NCBI GenBank assembly: GCA_023435725.1
Contig: JAEYRD010000116.1
Location: forward strand, 20,638 to 84,637
Length of the DNA stretch: 64,000 nt
DNA from: Pseudomonadota bacterium
Lineage (GTDB): Bacteria; Pseudomonadota; Alphaproteobacteria; Rhizobiales; Xanthobacteraceae
Reading direction: 5' to 3'
This document shows, in pieces, positions 26,876 through 34,116 of the stretch; position 1 is the stretch's first letter; every line of letters starts with the position of its first letter. Position numbers and translations under genes: made by a program. The notes beneath the pieces were generated by a model that searched no databases, had not been told where the DNA came from, and saw only the letters and a list, made by a program, of their open reading frames with translations.

Positions 26876-27718
26876 TCAATAGCCGCGCGCCAGCGTCGCG
26901 AGCTCGGTCTCCAGCGTCGGCTGGCGCTTGAAGATGGCGTCGATCAGCGCCTCCGCCGGCTGCTCACCGGGCTCGATCGGCACCGCCTTCTCGCTGCGCG
27001 CCGTCGGCGCGAACACCCGCTTGACGATAGTGGGCGAACCGCGCAGGCCACATTTCGAGATGTCCTCGACGCCGGCATCCTGCGCGCTCCATTTCACGAC
27101 CGGCGCGCGCGCGGCGCGCAAGGCGTCGGCCATCGCGCCGCGGCGGATTTGGTTTGTCGCCTCCAGCATGGTAACGAGGCACGGCAATCTGGTGCGCAGG
27201 ATCTGCACGCCACCCTCAGAGCGCCGCTCCGCGTCGATCGTACGCGCCCGCAGGTCGAGCGCGCTGATCCTGGCGACATAGGTGAGTTGCAATAGGCCGA
27301 GCCGCTTGGCGATGCCCGGACCGACCTGGGCGGTATCGCCGTCGATGGTCTGCTTGCCCGTGAAGACGAGATCGGGCGCGCCGAACTCGGTCGAAATCTT
27401 GCGGATCGCGGTGGCAAGCGCATAAGTCGTGGCGAGCGTATCGGCGCCGGCAAAGAAACGGTCGGTCAGCAGCACGGCGCGGTCAGCGCCGAACGTCAGC
27501 GCCTTGCGCAAGGAGTCCTCGGCCGAGGGCGGTCCCATGGTCAGCACGGTGACCTCGCCGCCGAACTGATCGCGCAGCTCGAGCGCGGCTTCCAGCGCGA
27601 ACAGGTCGTAGGGGTTGATGATAGTCGGCACGCCCTGACGCATGATGGTGTTGGTCACGGGATGCACGCGAATCTGTGCGGAGTCAGGGACCTGCTTGAT
27701 GCAGACGACGATGTGCAT
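26876..27718 (-). CDS. fixA: FixA electron-transfer flavoprotein beta subunit
   Basis: 280 residues: MHIVVCIKQVPDSAQIRVHPVTNTI, NPYDLFALEAALELRDQFGGEVTVLTMGPPSAEDSLRKALTFGADRAVLLTDR, FTGKQTIDGDTAQVGPGIAKRLGLLQLTYV (ETF beta signature). First gene of fixABCX, preceded by a sigma-54 element 48 bases upstream. It carries the bifurcating flavin site with FixB. Confidence 0.95.
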   Translation of the reverse strand: MHIVVCIKQVPDSAQIRVHPVTNTIMRQGVPTIINPYDLFALEAALELRDQFGGEVTVLTMGPPSAEDSLRKALTFGADRAVLLTDRFFAGADTLATTYALATAIRKISTEFGAPDLVFTGKQTIDGDTAQVGPGIAKRLGLLQLTYVARISALDLRARTIDAERRSEGGVQILRTRLPCLVTMLEATNQIRRGAMADALRAARAPVVKWSAQDAGVEDISKCGLRGSPTIVKRVFAPTARSEKAVPIEPGEQPAEALIDAIFKRQPTLETELATLARGY

Positions 27719-27766
27719 GCGTTTCTCCAGGACTCCGCTCCAGAACTTGGTTCACAGGTAAGGACA

Positions 27767-27781
27767 GCAAGTGTCGTACCA
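27767..27781 (-). promoter_or_regulatory. sigma-54 promoter of fixABCX
   Basis: On the minus strand the bases read TGGTACGACACTTGC, followed by T: -24/-12 consensus with one mismatch, GG and GC ten apart, 48 bases before fixA. Confidence 0.8.
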
Positions 27782-27887
27782 ACTGCGGACGCGATGAAAA
27801 TCAGGTTTCGGTGCAGCGACTTAGGACAACGACGGTATCAGCTGCATCCGCGCCGGGCAGTGGAGCCGACAACGCTGCCGCGACACG

Positions 27888-27903
27888 CGTCGCAAATGCG
27901 ACA
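27888..27903. promoter_or_regulatory. imperfect NifA-type upstream site (fixA)
   Basis: CGT-N10-ACA: one base off the TGT-N10-ACA consensus, with a palindromic centre (CGCAAATGCG). It lies about 107 bases upstream of the fixA -24 element. Confidence 0.45.
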
Positions 27904-27913
27904 GAACGCGTAC

Positions 27914-28243
27914 TCACTTCAGCGTCCCGATCTGCACCAATGTCGGCGCAGGCTTCGACTGCGGCGCAACGGCATCCTTCAACACCTTGAACACCCGCTC
28001 GTCGATCGGCGACGACGCGACGAAGTCCGCATAGGCGCGCTCCAGTACCGCCTTGCACCGCTCCGTCACGATCGCGTCCGTCGCGCCGGTAAAATCCTCC
28101 CCGGCTAGGTATTGGCCCATGCGCCGCAGGATATGCAGCCGCGCGACATTGACGATCCTGGGATCGTATTCGACGCCGAGCAGCGCGAAGAACTCCTCTG
28201 CCGCGGACGCATTGTTCAGCTGTGCGAGGATACCATCAGCCAT
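27914..28243 (-). CDS. nifW: NifW nitrogenase-stabilising protein
   Basis: 109 residues: LNNASAAEEFFALLGVEYDPRIVNVARLHILRRMGQYL, then CKAVLERAYADFVASSPIDERVFKVLKDA, the NifW pattern. NifW supports maturation or oxygen protection of MoFe protein in other diazotrophs. Its start overlaps the end of cysE, so it belongs to nifV-cysE-nifW. An ATG two codons upstream (28249) is equally possible. Confidence 0.93.
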   Translation of the reverse strand: MADGILAQLNNASAAEEFFALLGVEYDPRIVNVARLHILRRMGQYLAGEDFTGATDAIVTERCKAVLERAYADFVASSPIDERVFKVLKDAVAPQSKPAPTLVQIGTLK

Positions 28244-29006
28244 TGCCAATCTCCGTCAGGCTCTGCGACGCGGCGGGGACGCCGGCATCACGCAAGCGCT
28301 TCTGCATGTGGGTCAGACGCGCCTCCAGGAACTCGACACGGTCGAGCAAAACGGCGATGGCGTCGCCGACGGGGTCGGGCATCAGATGATGGTCGAGATC
28401 GATCCGGCCGACGACGCGGCGATGCCCGAGCTGCGGACGCACGACGCGCGCGGGAATGCCGACCACGGTGACGTCCGGCGGCGTGCTGTCGATGACCACC
28501 GAATTGGCTCCGATGCGCGAACCGGCGCCGATCGTGATCGGACCGAGAATCTTGGCGCCCGCCCCGACCACGACGCGATCCTCCAATGTCGGATGTCGCT
28601 TGCCCGGAAACCAGGACGTGCCACCGAGCGTGACGCCGTGATAGAGCGTGACGTCGTCGCCGATTTCTGCGGTCTCGCCGATGACAACGCAGGCACCGTG
28701 ATCGATGAAGAAGCGCCGACCGATGCGCGCGCCGGGATGGATGTCGACATTGCTCGCGAAGCGCCCGAACCAGGACAGAAGTCGCGCCGCAAAGCGCCAG
28801 CCACCGGTCCACAGCTGGTTGGCAATCCGATACCAGATCACGGCATGGATACCGGGATAGGTCAGGAGCGTCTCGAACTGCCCGCGCGCGGCTGGATCGC
28901 GCTGGCGCACGCAGTCGATGTCCTCGCGGATCAACTTCAGCAAAGACGGCCTTACCGGTCCGGGAGGCGACGGTTCAGCCAGCGGAATGTCGACGACACA
29001 GGCCAT
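28236..29006 (-). CDS. cysE: serine O-acetyltransferase (CysE/NifP)
   Basis: 256-residue left-handed beta-helix acetyltransferase. DIHPGARIGRRFFIDHGACVVIGETAEIGDDVTLYHGVTLGGTSWFPGKRHPTLEDRVVVGAGAKILGPITIGAGSRIGANSVVIDS shows the hexapeptide repeats and the catalytic His. In nif clusters this paralogue (NifP) makes O-acetylserine so that cysteine, the sulfur source for NifS, does not run short. It starts seven bases after nifV and overlaps nifW. Confidence 0.92.
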   Translation of the reverse strand: MACVVDIPLAEPSPPGPVRPSLLKLIREDIDCVRQRDPAARGQFETLLTYPGIHAVIWYRIANQLWTGGWRFAARLLSWFGRFASNVDIHPGARIGRRFFIDHGACVVIGETAEIGDDVTLYHGVTLGGTSWFPGKRHPTLEDRVVVGAGAKILGPITIGAGSRIGANSVVIDSTPPDVTVVGIPARVVRPQLGHRRVVGRIDLDHHLMPDPVGDAIAVLLDRVEFLEARLTHMQKRLRDAGVPAASQSLTEIGNG

Positions 29007-29013
29007 GGTTACC

Positions 29014-30189
29014 TCACGCGCAATTGAGGAGCGAGCGCTCGTGCACCTCGCGCCAGATCGCCATCACCGTCTCGCGCGCAACCGCCCCCTTGTGCTCGAC
29101 GGCATGCTTGCGGACCTGAGCGAGGACGGACTTCGTCTCTTCCGCGTTGGCGGAAAGCTGTAATTCGGCGAGCAGCGCGGTGATTGCGGCAAGCCCCGAA
29201 TGCTTGCCGATCACGATGCGGTTGGACCGGCCGAGCAGCCGTGGGTCCAGCGCCTGATAGGTGCGCTGATCCTTCAACAGGCCATCGACGTGAATGCCGG
29301 ACTCGTGGGTGAAGACGTGTTCGCCGACGATCGCCTTGTTGAGCGGAATGGCGCGCGCGGCTGCGGCCGCGACCATCGATGCCACATTTTCCAGTTCGGA
29401 CAGCACCACGCCGGTGTCGCGCCCATAGAGCTGCTTGAGCGCGACCGCGACCTCCTCCAGCGGAGCGTTGCCGGCCCGCTCGCCGAGGCCGATCACTGTG
29501 ACGGAAGCATGCGTCGCACCGGCTTTGATCGCAGAGAGCGTATTGGCAGTGGCCAGACCGAGATCGTCGTGGCCGTGGAACTCGAGTTCGAGATCGGTCG
29601 TGGCACGAAGTCTTGCGATCAGAGCGAAGGAGGCGTCGGGATCGAGCACGCTCAGCGTGTCGGCGATGCGGAAGCGCCGCGCACCGGCGGCCTTTGCGGT
29701 GGCGATCAGCTCCGCCAGGAAGCTGACATCGGCGCGCGAGGAGTCCTCTCCTCCGACTGCAACGTCGAGGCCCATGTCGCGGGCGTAACCGACCACCCGC
29801 CTCACCTGCTCCAGCGCCGCAGCATGGCCACCACCGAGCTTGGCGGCGATCTGCACGTCGGACGCGGGGATCGACACATTCACCATGGAGACACCGGATT
29901 CGATGGCTGCATCGACGTCCGCGGTCCGCATCCGGCACCAGCCGATCGCGGTCGCCGGCAGATCGGCCTCGACGATGGCACGGATCGCGCTCACCTCTTC
30001 ATGCCCCATCGCAGGCGTCCCGGCTTCGATCTCGGTGATGCCGGCGGAGGCCAGGGCACGTGCAATCGAGACCTTCTCCGCGGTGGTGAAGGCAACGCCT
30101 GGTGCCTGTTCGCCATCGCGCAATGTCGTGTCGTTGAGGACGACGGGTCCTGGCTTGTCGGACAGGGTTGTTACGCCGGGAATTGCCAT
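29014..30189 (-). CDS. nifV: homocitrate synthase NifV
   Basis: 391-residue acetyl-CoA/2-oxoglutarate condensing enzyme that makes homocitrate for FeMo-co. VVLNDTTLRDGEQAPGVAF (metal/2-oxoacid site), EFHGHDDLGLATANTLSAIKAGA, GLGERAGNAPLEEV and FTHESGIHVDGLLKD (GIHVDG) are all present. The frame is open up to 30306, but a near-perfect sigma-54 promoter lies at 30226-30241 inside that extension, so transcripts from it begin near 30215. The ATG at 30189, preceded by GGAGCC, is therefore the start and agrees with the usual NifV N-terminus. Confidence 0.93.
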   Translation of the reverse strand: MAIPGVTTLSDKPGPVVLNDTTLRDGEQAPGVAFTTAEKVSIARALASAGITEIEAGTPAMGHEEVSAIRAIVEADLPATAIGWCRMRTADVDAAIESGVSMVNVSIPASDVQIAAKLGGGHAAALEQVRRVVGYARDMGLDVAVGGEDSSRADVSFLAELIATAKAAGARRFRIADTLSVLDPDASFALIARLRATTDLELEFHGHDDLGLATANTLSAIKAGATHASVTVIGLGERAGNAPLEEVAVALKQLYGRDTGVVLSELENVASMVAAAAARAIPLNKAIVGEHVFTHESGIHVDGLLKDQRTYQALDPRLLGRSNRIVIGKHSGLAAITALLAELQLSANAEETKSVLAQVRKHAVEHKGAVARETVMAIWREVHERSLLNCA

Positions 30190-30225
30190 CAGCGGGCTCC
30201 AGTCAATGCTTCCGCCAAGCAGTTG

Positions 30226-30241
30226 AGCAACCCGCGTGCCA
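30226..30241 (-). promoter_or_regulatory. sigma-54 promoter of nifV-cysE-nifW
   Basis: On the minus strand the bases read TGGCACGCGGGTTGCT: a full match to TGGCACG-N4-TTGCW. It lies 37 bases before the chosen nifV ATG and inside the longer open frame. Confidence 0.88.
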
Positions 30242-30298
30242 TCGCCGGTCGGAACGTCAAGCGATTGAGATTCATCCATTTTTTGTCGTCGCCCGATT

Positions 30299-30314
30299 TG
30301 TCGCAAACGCGACA
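30299..30314. promoter_or_regulatory. NifA-type upstream activator sequence (nifV)
   Basis: TGTCGCAAACGCGACA, a perfect palindromic TGT-N10-ACA, about 58 bases upstream of the nifV -24 element. Confidence 0.8.
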
Positions 30315-30333
30315 GGGTTGGAAAGACAACACG

Positions 30334-30819
30334 TCAAGTCGCAGCGGGTCTGCGGCGGATATGGATGATGATGTCGAGCCGGGAAATCTCGTGACCGGGC
30401 AACGCTTCCGGCATCTGGTCGAGCACGAGCGCCTCAGGAACGTCGATCAGGGTGTCTTCGCCATCGAGATAGAAATGCGGATGCACGGTCGTATTGGTAT
30501 CAAAGAACGACCGAGATCCGTCCGGTCCGATGCGGCGCAACAATCCAGCCTGGGTGAACTGGTTGAGCGCGTTATAAACAGTTGCCAGCGAAAGCTGGAT
30601 GTTGGCGTCCGCCGCTTCGCCATGGAGCATTTCGGCGGTGACGTGCCGGTCGCCCCTGGCGAACAGCAATTCGCTCAGGATGACGCGCTGACGCGTCGGG
30701 CGAAGGCCGGCCTCCCGCAATCGCCGTACCGAGATGGAGCCGTCGCCGGAAAGCTCGCCGAGGGCAGGCGCAGCCCGCTTCAACGCGTCCGGGAATAGTT
30801 TCTCGGTCAGAGCATCCAT
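30334..30819 (-). CDS. Irr-like Fur-family regulator
   Basis: 161 residues. DNA-binding helix region LREAGLRPTRQRVILSELLFARGDRHVTAEMLH and SLATVYNALNQFTQAGLLRRI; dimer/metal region TNTTVHPHFYLDGEDTLIDVPEALVLDQMPEALPGHEISRLDIIIHIRRR, which resembles the rhizobial iron/haem regulator Irr (HxHFYxE....DVP, IxRxDxxxxxRRR). The GCP haem-regulatory motif of B. japonicum Irr is not present. Start MDALTEKLFPDAL chosen over a longer Arg-rich frame. It sits between nifQ and the nifV promoter, so it is probably expressed with nifH-nifQ. Targets unknown; iron-dependent tuning of the cluster is a guess. Confidence 0.85.
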   Translation of the reverse strand: MDALTEKLFPDALKRAAPALGELSGDGSISVRRLREAGLRPTRQRVILSELLFARGDRHVTAEMLHGEAADANIQLSLATVYNALNQFTQAGLLRRIGPDGSRSFFDTNTTVHPHFYLDGEDTLIDVPEALVLDQMPEALPGHEISRLDIIIHIRRRPAAT

Positions 30820-30830
30820 GATGGTCGATC

Positions 30831-31541
30831 TCAGGTCGAGCGGCCGCCGGCTTCGGAATGATCGCCGCCGCCGCGCAAAAATTCCCGCCGGCGCTCGGCC
30901 ATTCGGCTCTCGCCGCTCTCCTCGCCGAAACAGAGATCGAAATCGTTGCATTGGGTGCAGACCGGTGTCGTGCACATCACGAAGCCGTCGTCTTCACAGA
31001 GCATGCGGTAGAAGAAGCGCTTCCAGCGCATATTCCTGGTGTTGCGTGCTGCCAGCGGCGCGAAATGGCGCGCCAGGAGGCGCGACAGCTCGGGACGCTC
31101 ACGCAATCCGAGGTCCTCCCAAAGATGGTTCGGCTCCATCGCGCGCCGCGCCACCATCGACGCAAGCCAGCGGCCGACCTCGCCTTCAGTCGAGCGCTGC
31201 CCGAGCAGGAGGTCGCGCACCATGACGGTTTCGTCGTCGATCGACTTCGAGATGGACATCCAGGTGACCGCCCTGACCATGGCCGCGGGAAAGCGTTGAG
31301 CGAGCAGCTCCTTGAGTTCCTGCTCCGACAAGCCCGCGTGTTCCGCGAGCGGCCCGCCGTCCATGGCCGCAGCCGCCAGGATGCACGCCAGCACGTGACG
31401 ATCGAAATCATGGTCGTCGCCGATATCGGCTTCAGCCGGATTGCAGCCCGTCAACAGGCGGTAGAAGGCGATGCCAGCATGCTCCTCATGAACTAGCTGA
31501 GGTGATGCCGCATCGATCGGGCTGGTTTGCGTTGCCATCAT
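30831..31541 (-). CDS. nifQ: NifQ, molybdenum donor for FeMo-cofactor
   Basis: 236 residues. NifQ family: LACILAAAAMDGGPLAEHAGLSEQELKELL at the N-terminal half, NTRNMRWKRFFYRMLCEDDGF and the cluster-binding CTTPVCTQCNDFDLC (C-x4-C-x2-C-x5-C). NifQ binds an Fe-S/Mo-Fe-S cluster and delivers Mo to NifEN/NifH. It follows nifH by 82 bases, with a strong stem-loop between them. The ATG pair at 31541/31538 is used; the upstream extension would run into that hairpin. Confidence 0.93.
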   Translation of the reverse strand: MMATQTSPIDAASPQLVHEEHAGIAFYRLLTGCNPAEADIGDDHDFDRHVLACILAAAAMDGGPLAEHAGLSEQELKELLAQRFPAAMVRAVTWMSISKSIDDETVMVRDLLLGQRSTEGEVGRWLASMVARRAMEPNHLWEDLGLRERPELSRLLARHFAPLAARNTRNMRWKRFFYRMLCEDDGFVMCTTPVCTQCNDFDLCFGEESGESRMAERRREFLRGGGDHSEAGGRST

Positions 31542-31578
31542 AGAAAGCTCCGCCGGATTGGCCGTCACTCTTGCGATG

Positions 31579-31616
31579 TCGACGCCGGCCTCCCGCCTCG
31601 AGGAGGCCGGCGTCGA
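31579..31616. other. stem-loop between nifH and nifQ
   Basis: Perfect 15-bp inverted repeat: TCGACGCCGGCCTCC (31579-31593) and its complement at 31602-31616, loop of eight bases, just after the nifH stop. There is no T-run, so it is more likely an mRNA-stabilising or attenuating structure than an intrinsic terminator; it would favour nifH over nifQ expression. Confidence 0.8.
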
Positions 31617-31623
31617 TGACGCG

Positions 31624-32508
31624 TTAGGCCGTAGCGAGCTGGGCGGCGGTCTTGCCGATCTGGCTTTCATCCACCGCTTTCATGATGCCGTGCTCCATCA
31701 GCATGTCCTCGAGCTCGTCCATGCTGATCGGGGTCGGAATGATGCCCTTGCCGCCATTGTTGTGGATCTTGGTCGCGAGGTTGCGATAATGATCCGCCTG
31801 CTTGGACTCCGGCGCATATTCCAGCACCGTCATGCGGCGCAGCTCCGCGTGCTGCACGATGTTGTCTCGCGGCACGAAGTAGATGAGCTGGGTGCCGAGC
31901 TTCTTGGCCAGCGCTTCCGCCAGCTCCAGCTCCTTGTCGGTTTGCCGTTCGTTGCAGACCAGGCCACCGAGGCGCACGCCGCCGGAGTTTGCGTATTTCA
32001 GAATGCCCTTGGAGATGTTGTTGGCGGCGTACATCGCCATCATCTCGCCGGACATCACGATGTAGATTTCCTGAGCCTTGTTCTCGCGGATCGGCATGGC
32101 GAAGCCGCCGCAGACGACGTCGCCCAGCACGTCGTAGGACACGTAATCGATGTCCTCATAGGCGCCGTTCTCTTCCAGGAAGTTGATCGAGGTGATGACG
32201 CCGCGGCCGGCGCAGCCGACGCCAGGCTCCGGACCGCCGGACTCGACACAGCGAATGTTCTGGTAGCCGACCTTCATCACGTCCTCGATTTCGAGGTCTT
32301 CGACGCTGCCGGCGTTCGCCGCGAGGCTCAAAATCGTATCCTGCGCCTTGGCGTGCTGGATCAGGCGGGTCGAGTCCGCCTTTGGGTCGCAGCCGACGAT
32401 CAGGATCTTGTGACCCATCTCGGCAAGCGCCGCGAGCGTGTTCTGCGACGTCGTCGATTTGCCGATACCACCCTTGCCGTAAAACGCGATTTGTCTCAGT
32501 GAAGACAT
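31624..32508 (-). CDS. nifH: nitrogenase iron protein (dinitrogenase reductase)
   Basis: 294 residues. P-loop YGKGGIGKSTTSQN, switch and cluster cysteines in GCAGRGVIT and DVVCGGFAMPIRENKAQE, the arginine target for ADP-ribosylation in GCAGRG, and the DEYE-like SMDELEDMLMEHGI C-terminus. The homodimeric ATP-dependent reductase feeds electrons to NifDK and also acts in FeMo-co and P-cluster maturation. Start MSSLRQIAFYGKGG; an upstream ATG five codons earlier is possible. The leader is about 150 bases from the predicted sigma-54 start and contains a small GCTTCT-loop-AGAAGC hairpin at 32561-32577. Confidence 0.98.
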   Translation of the reverse strand: MSSLRQIAFYGKGGIGKSTTSQNTLAALAEMGHKILIVGCDPKADSTRLIQHAKAQDTILSLAANAGSVEDLEIEDVMKVGYQNIRCVESGGPEPGVGCAGRGVITSINFLEENGAYEDIDYVSYDVLGDVVCGGFAMPIRENKAQEIYIVMSGEMMAMYAANNISKGILKYANSGGVRLGGLVCNERQTDKELELAEALAKKLGTQLIYFVPRDNIVQHAELRRMTVLEYAPESKQADHYRNLATKIHNNGGKGIIPTPISMDELEDMLMEHGIMKAVDESQIGKTAAQLATA

Positions 32509-32668
32509 GTTGCTCTCCATCAACCGATTGCCAATGACTCCGCGCTGCTCGCGCGAGATTGCTTCTCTCTCAGAAGCGTGGGCCCGCGGGGTTCGGGAAG
32601 GAGAACATCGCTCGCCATTGGCGTCGGCGTGTTCTCAGCCCTCACTCGTTGTTGCTGCATTCAATTAG

Positions 32669-32684
32669 CAACCGGCGTGCCATT
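32669..32684 (-). promoter_or_regulatory. sigma-54 promoter of nifH
   Basis: On the minus strand the bases read TGGCACGCCGGTTGCT, a full match to TGGCACG-N4-TTGCW. Confidence 0.92.
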
Positions 32685-32751
32685 TGCCGCGCGCGCTCTA
32701 AGACGCTGATCATGCTCGCATAATATTTCGACGCTGGCGGCCGACAGAAGC

Positions 32752-32767
32752 TGTGTCGAACCCTACA
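32752..32767. promoter_or_regulatory. NifA-type upstream activator sequence 1 (nifH / divergent gene)
   Basis: TGTGTCGAACCCTACA, TGT-N10-ACA, about 68 bases upstream of the nifH -24 element. Confidence 0.8.
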
Positions 32768-32780
32768 GAGGTAACGCCTC

Positions 32781-32796
32781 TGTCAGAAACCAGACA
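32781..32796. promoter_or_regulatory. NifA-type upstream activator sequence 2 (nifH / divergent gene)
   Basis: TGTCAGAAACCAGACA, TGT-N10-ACA, 29 bases (about three helical turns) from the first site and 53 bases from the divergent sigma-54 element. Confidence 0.8.
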
Positions 32797-32848
32797 AGGA
32801 TCGCAGCGCTTGCGGTGCGAATGCACCGCGATTTCCGCCCCGCAAGGA

Positions 32849-32864
32849 CGGAACGGAATTTGCT
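32849..32864 (+). promoter_or_regulatory. sigma-54 promoter of the pseudo-receiver gene
   Basis: CGGAACGGAATTTGCT: GG and GC ten apart, two mismatches to consensus at -24, TTGCT intact. It is 36 bases before the ATG at 32900. Confidence 0.65.
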
Positions 32865-32899
32865 CGACCTCGATGTGAGGCGATCAGAGGAGACGATAA

Positions 32900-33334
32900 A
32901 TGCAGATCGGTGTCGAGACGGCGAAAGCCGTCGACCAGCGGCGCGTATTCGTAGTCGACGAGGACGAGATTACCCGGGCAGCGCTCCAATTCATGCTGCA
33001 CGACGAGATAGAGACGCACGAGCTGGCCACGCCCGAAGAGGCCTATGCCAAAGGTGTCGACTGGCTGCGGCCGGACGTGGTGTTGCTCGGGGTCGCGTTC
33101 CTCAAGGCTCGTGGACCGGGCCTGATCGGCGAGCTCAGCGCGAGATTCCCAGGCGTCCGCATCCTCATCGTCACCGACAAGTCGGACGAGACCACCGCGG
33201 TCGAAGGGATGAAGGCTGGGGCCCACGGTGCCGTGGTCAAACCACTGACGCTCGAAGGCGTCCGCAAGAAGGTCGACACGATCCTTGGCCGCGGCGGCGC
33301 CGCGCCGCTGGTTCAGCTTAGCGCGATGAAATAG
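32900..33334 (+). CDS. receiver-like protein without phospho-acceptor aspartate, divergent from nifH
   Basis: 144 residues, a lone CheY-type receiver fold: RRVFVVDEDEITRAALQFML (beta-1 with acidic pocket), RPDVVLLGVAFLKARGPGLIGEL (beta-3), RILIVTDKSDETTAVEGMKAGAHGAVVKPLTLEGVRKKVDTIL (T and K sites). At the beta-3 position where receivers carry Asp this protein has Gly (LLGV), so it should not be phosphorylated in the usual way. No output domain. AGAGGAG precedes the ATG. A paralogue at 59201 stands in the same position relative to nifD. Likely a protein-protein regulator or assembly factor; function unknown. Confidence 0.85.
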   Translation: MQIGVETAKAVDQRRVFVVDEDEITRAALQFMLHDEIETHELATPEEAYAKGVDWLRPDVVLLGVAFLKARGPGLIGELSARFPGVRILIVTDKSDETTAVEGMKAGAHGAVVKPLTLEGVRKKVDTILGRGGAAPLVQLSAMK

Positions 33335-33344
33335 GGGCGCCGAC

Positions 33345-33755
33345 GTGGCAACCGTGCTGTTCTACCAAAAGCCGGGCTGCGGAACGAACGCCCGGCAGAT
33401 CCGTGCGTTAGAAGCGGCCGGTCATCGTGTGATCGCGAAGAGCCTGCTGACGGAGCCCTGGACCACGCCCGACCTGCGCACCTTCTTCGGCGAGACGCCC
33501 GTCATGTCCTGGTTCAATCTGGCCGCGCCGCGGGTCAAGTCCGGCGAGGTGAATCCGGCGGAGACCGACGCGGCAGGCGCGATCGCCCTGATGCTCGAGG
33601 ATCCGCTGCTGATCAGGCGCCCGCTAATCGAAGCCGATGGCGCAAGATGCGCCGGCTTCGACCGCGAGCCGGTGCCGTCGCTGCTCGGCGGCGAGCGAAG
33701 CGACCTCCAGGGCTGCACCCGGCCGGAAGCGATGCCGCGTTGCGCGGAGCCGTGA
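33345..33755 (+). CDS. nitrogenase-associated protein (ArsC/Spx-like thioredoxin fold)
   Basis: 136 residues: ATVLFYQKPGCGTNARQIRALEAAGH, SLLTEPWTTPDLRTFFGETPVMSWFNLAAPRVKSGEVNP, DPLLIRRPLIEADGARCAGFD. This is the arsenate-reductase-like family found next to nif genes ('nitrogenase-associated protein'). The CGTN segment holds the single cysteine of the ArsC-like active site. GTG start at 33345, ten bases after the pseudo-receiver stop, so the two are co-transcribed. Role unknown. Confidence 0.88.
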   Translation: MATVLFYQKPGCGTNARQIRALEAAGHRVIAKSLLTEPWTTPDLRTFFGETPVMSWFNLAAPRVKSGEVNPAETDAAGAIALMLEDPLLIRRPLIEADGARCAGFDREPVPSLLGGERSDLQGCTRPEAMPRCAEP

Positions 33756-33762
33756 CTCAGGT

Positions 33763-34116
33763 TCAGCTTCGCGCGAGCACCATCACCAGGCGGTCGACGC
33801 GCCGGCCCTGCCTCAGATGCTCATCGACTATCTCGTCGATGTCCTCCGGCGTGGTCGGGCGGTACCAGACGCCGTCGGGATAGACGACCATCAGGGGACC
33901 TGCGCCGCAAAAGCCGAGACAGCCTGACGCGGTGAATCCGACGTCAGCGAGCCCTTTCGCCTCGATCGCCTTGCCGAGCCGCTCCCATAGCGGCCCGCCA
34001 CCGGCCGCGCCGCAGCTTCCGCGCGGATGGCCCGGCGGCCGCTGGGTGTGGCAGGCGAACACGTGATGGCGGTAGAGCTGCGGTAGCTCGAACTCCTCAT
34101 TCATGCCGTCGCTCAT
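33763..34116 (-). CDS. thioredoxin-fold [2Fe-2S] ferredoxin
   Basis: 117 residues: YRHHVFACHTQRPPGHPRGSCGAAG, GLADVGFTASGCLGFCGAGPLMVVYPDGVWYRPTTPEDIDEIVDEHL. The C-x13-C and C-x3-C pattern is that of NuoE-like/Shethna-type 2Fe-2S ferredoxins, which in Azotobacter accompany nif genes. Its start overlaps the glutaredoxin stop (ATGA). Last gene of bolA-grx-ferredoxin. Confidence 0.88.
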   Translation of the reverse strand: MSDGMNEEFELPQLYRHHVFACHTQRPPGHPRGSCGAAGGGPLWERLGKAIEAKGLADVGFTASGCLGFCGAGPLMVVYPDGVWYRPTTPEDIDEIVDEHLRQGRRVDRLVMVLARS

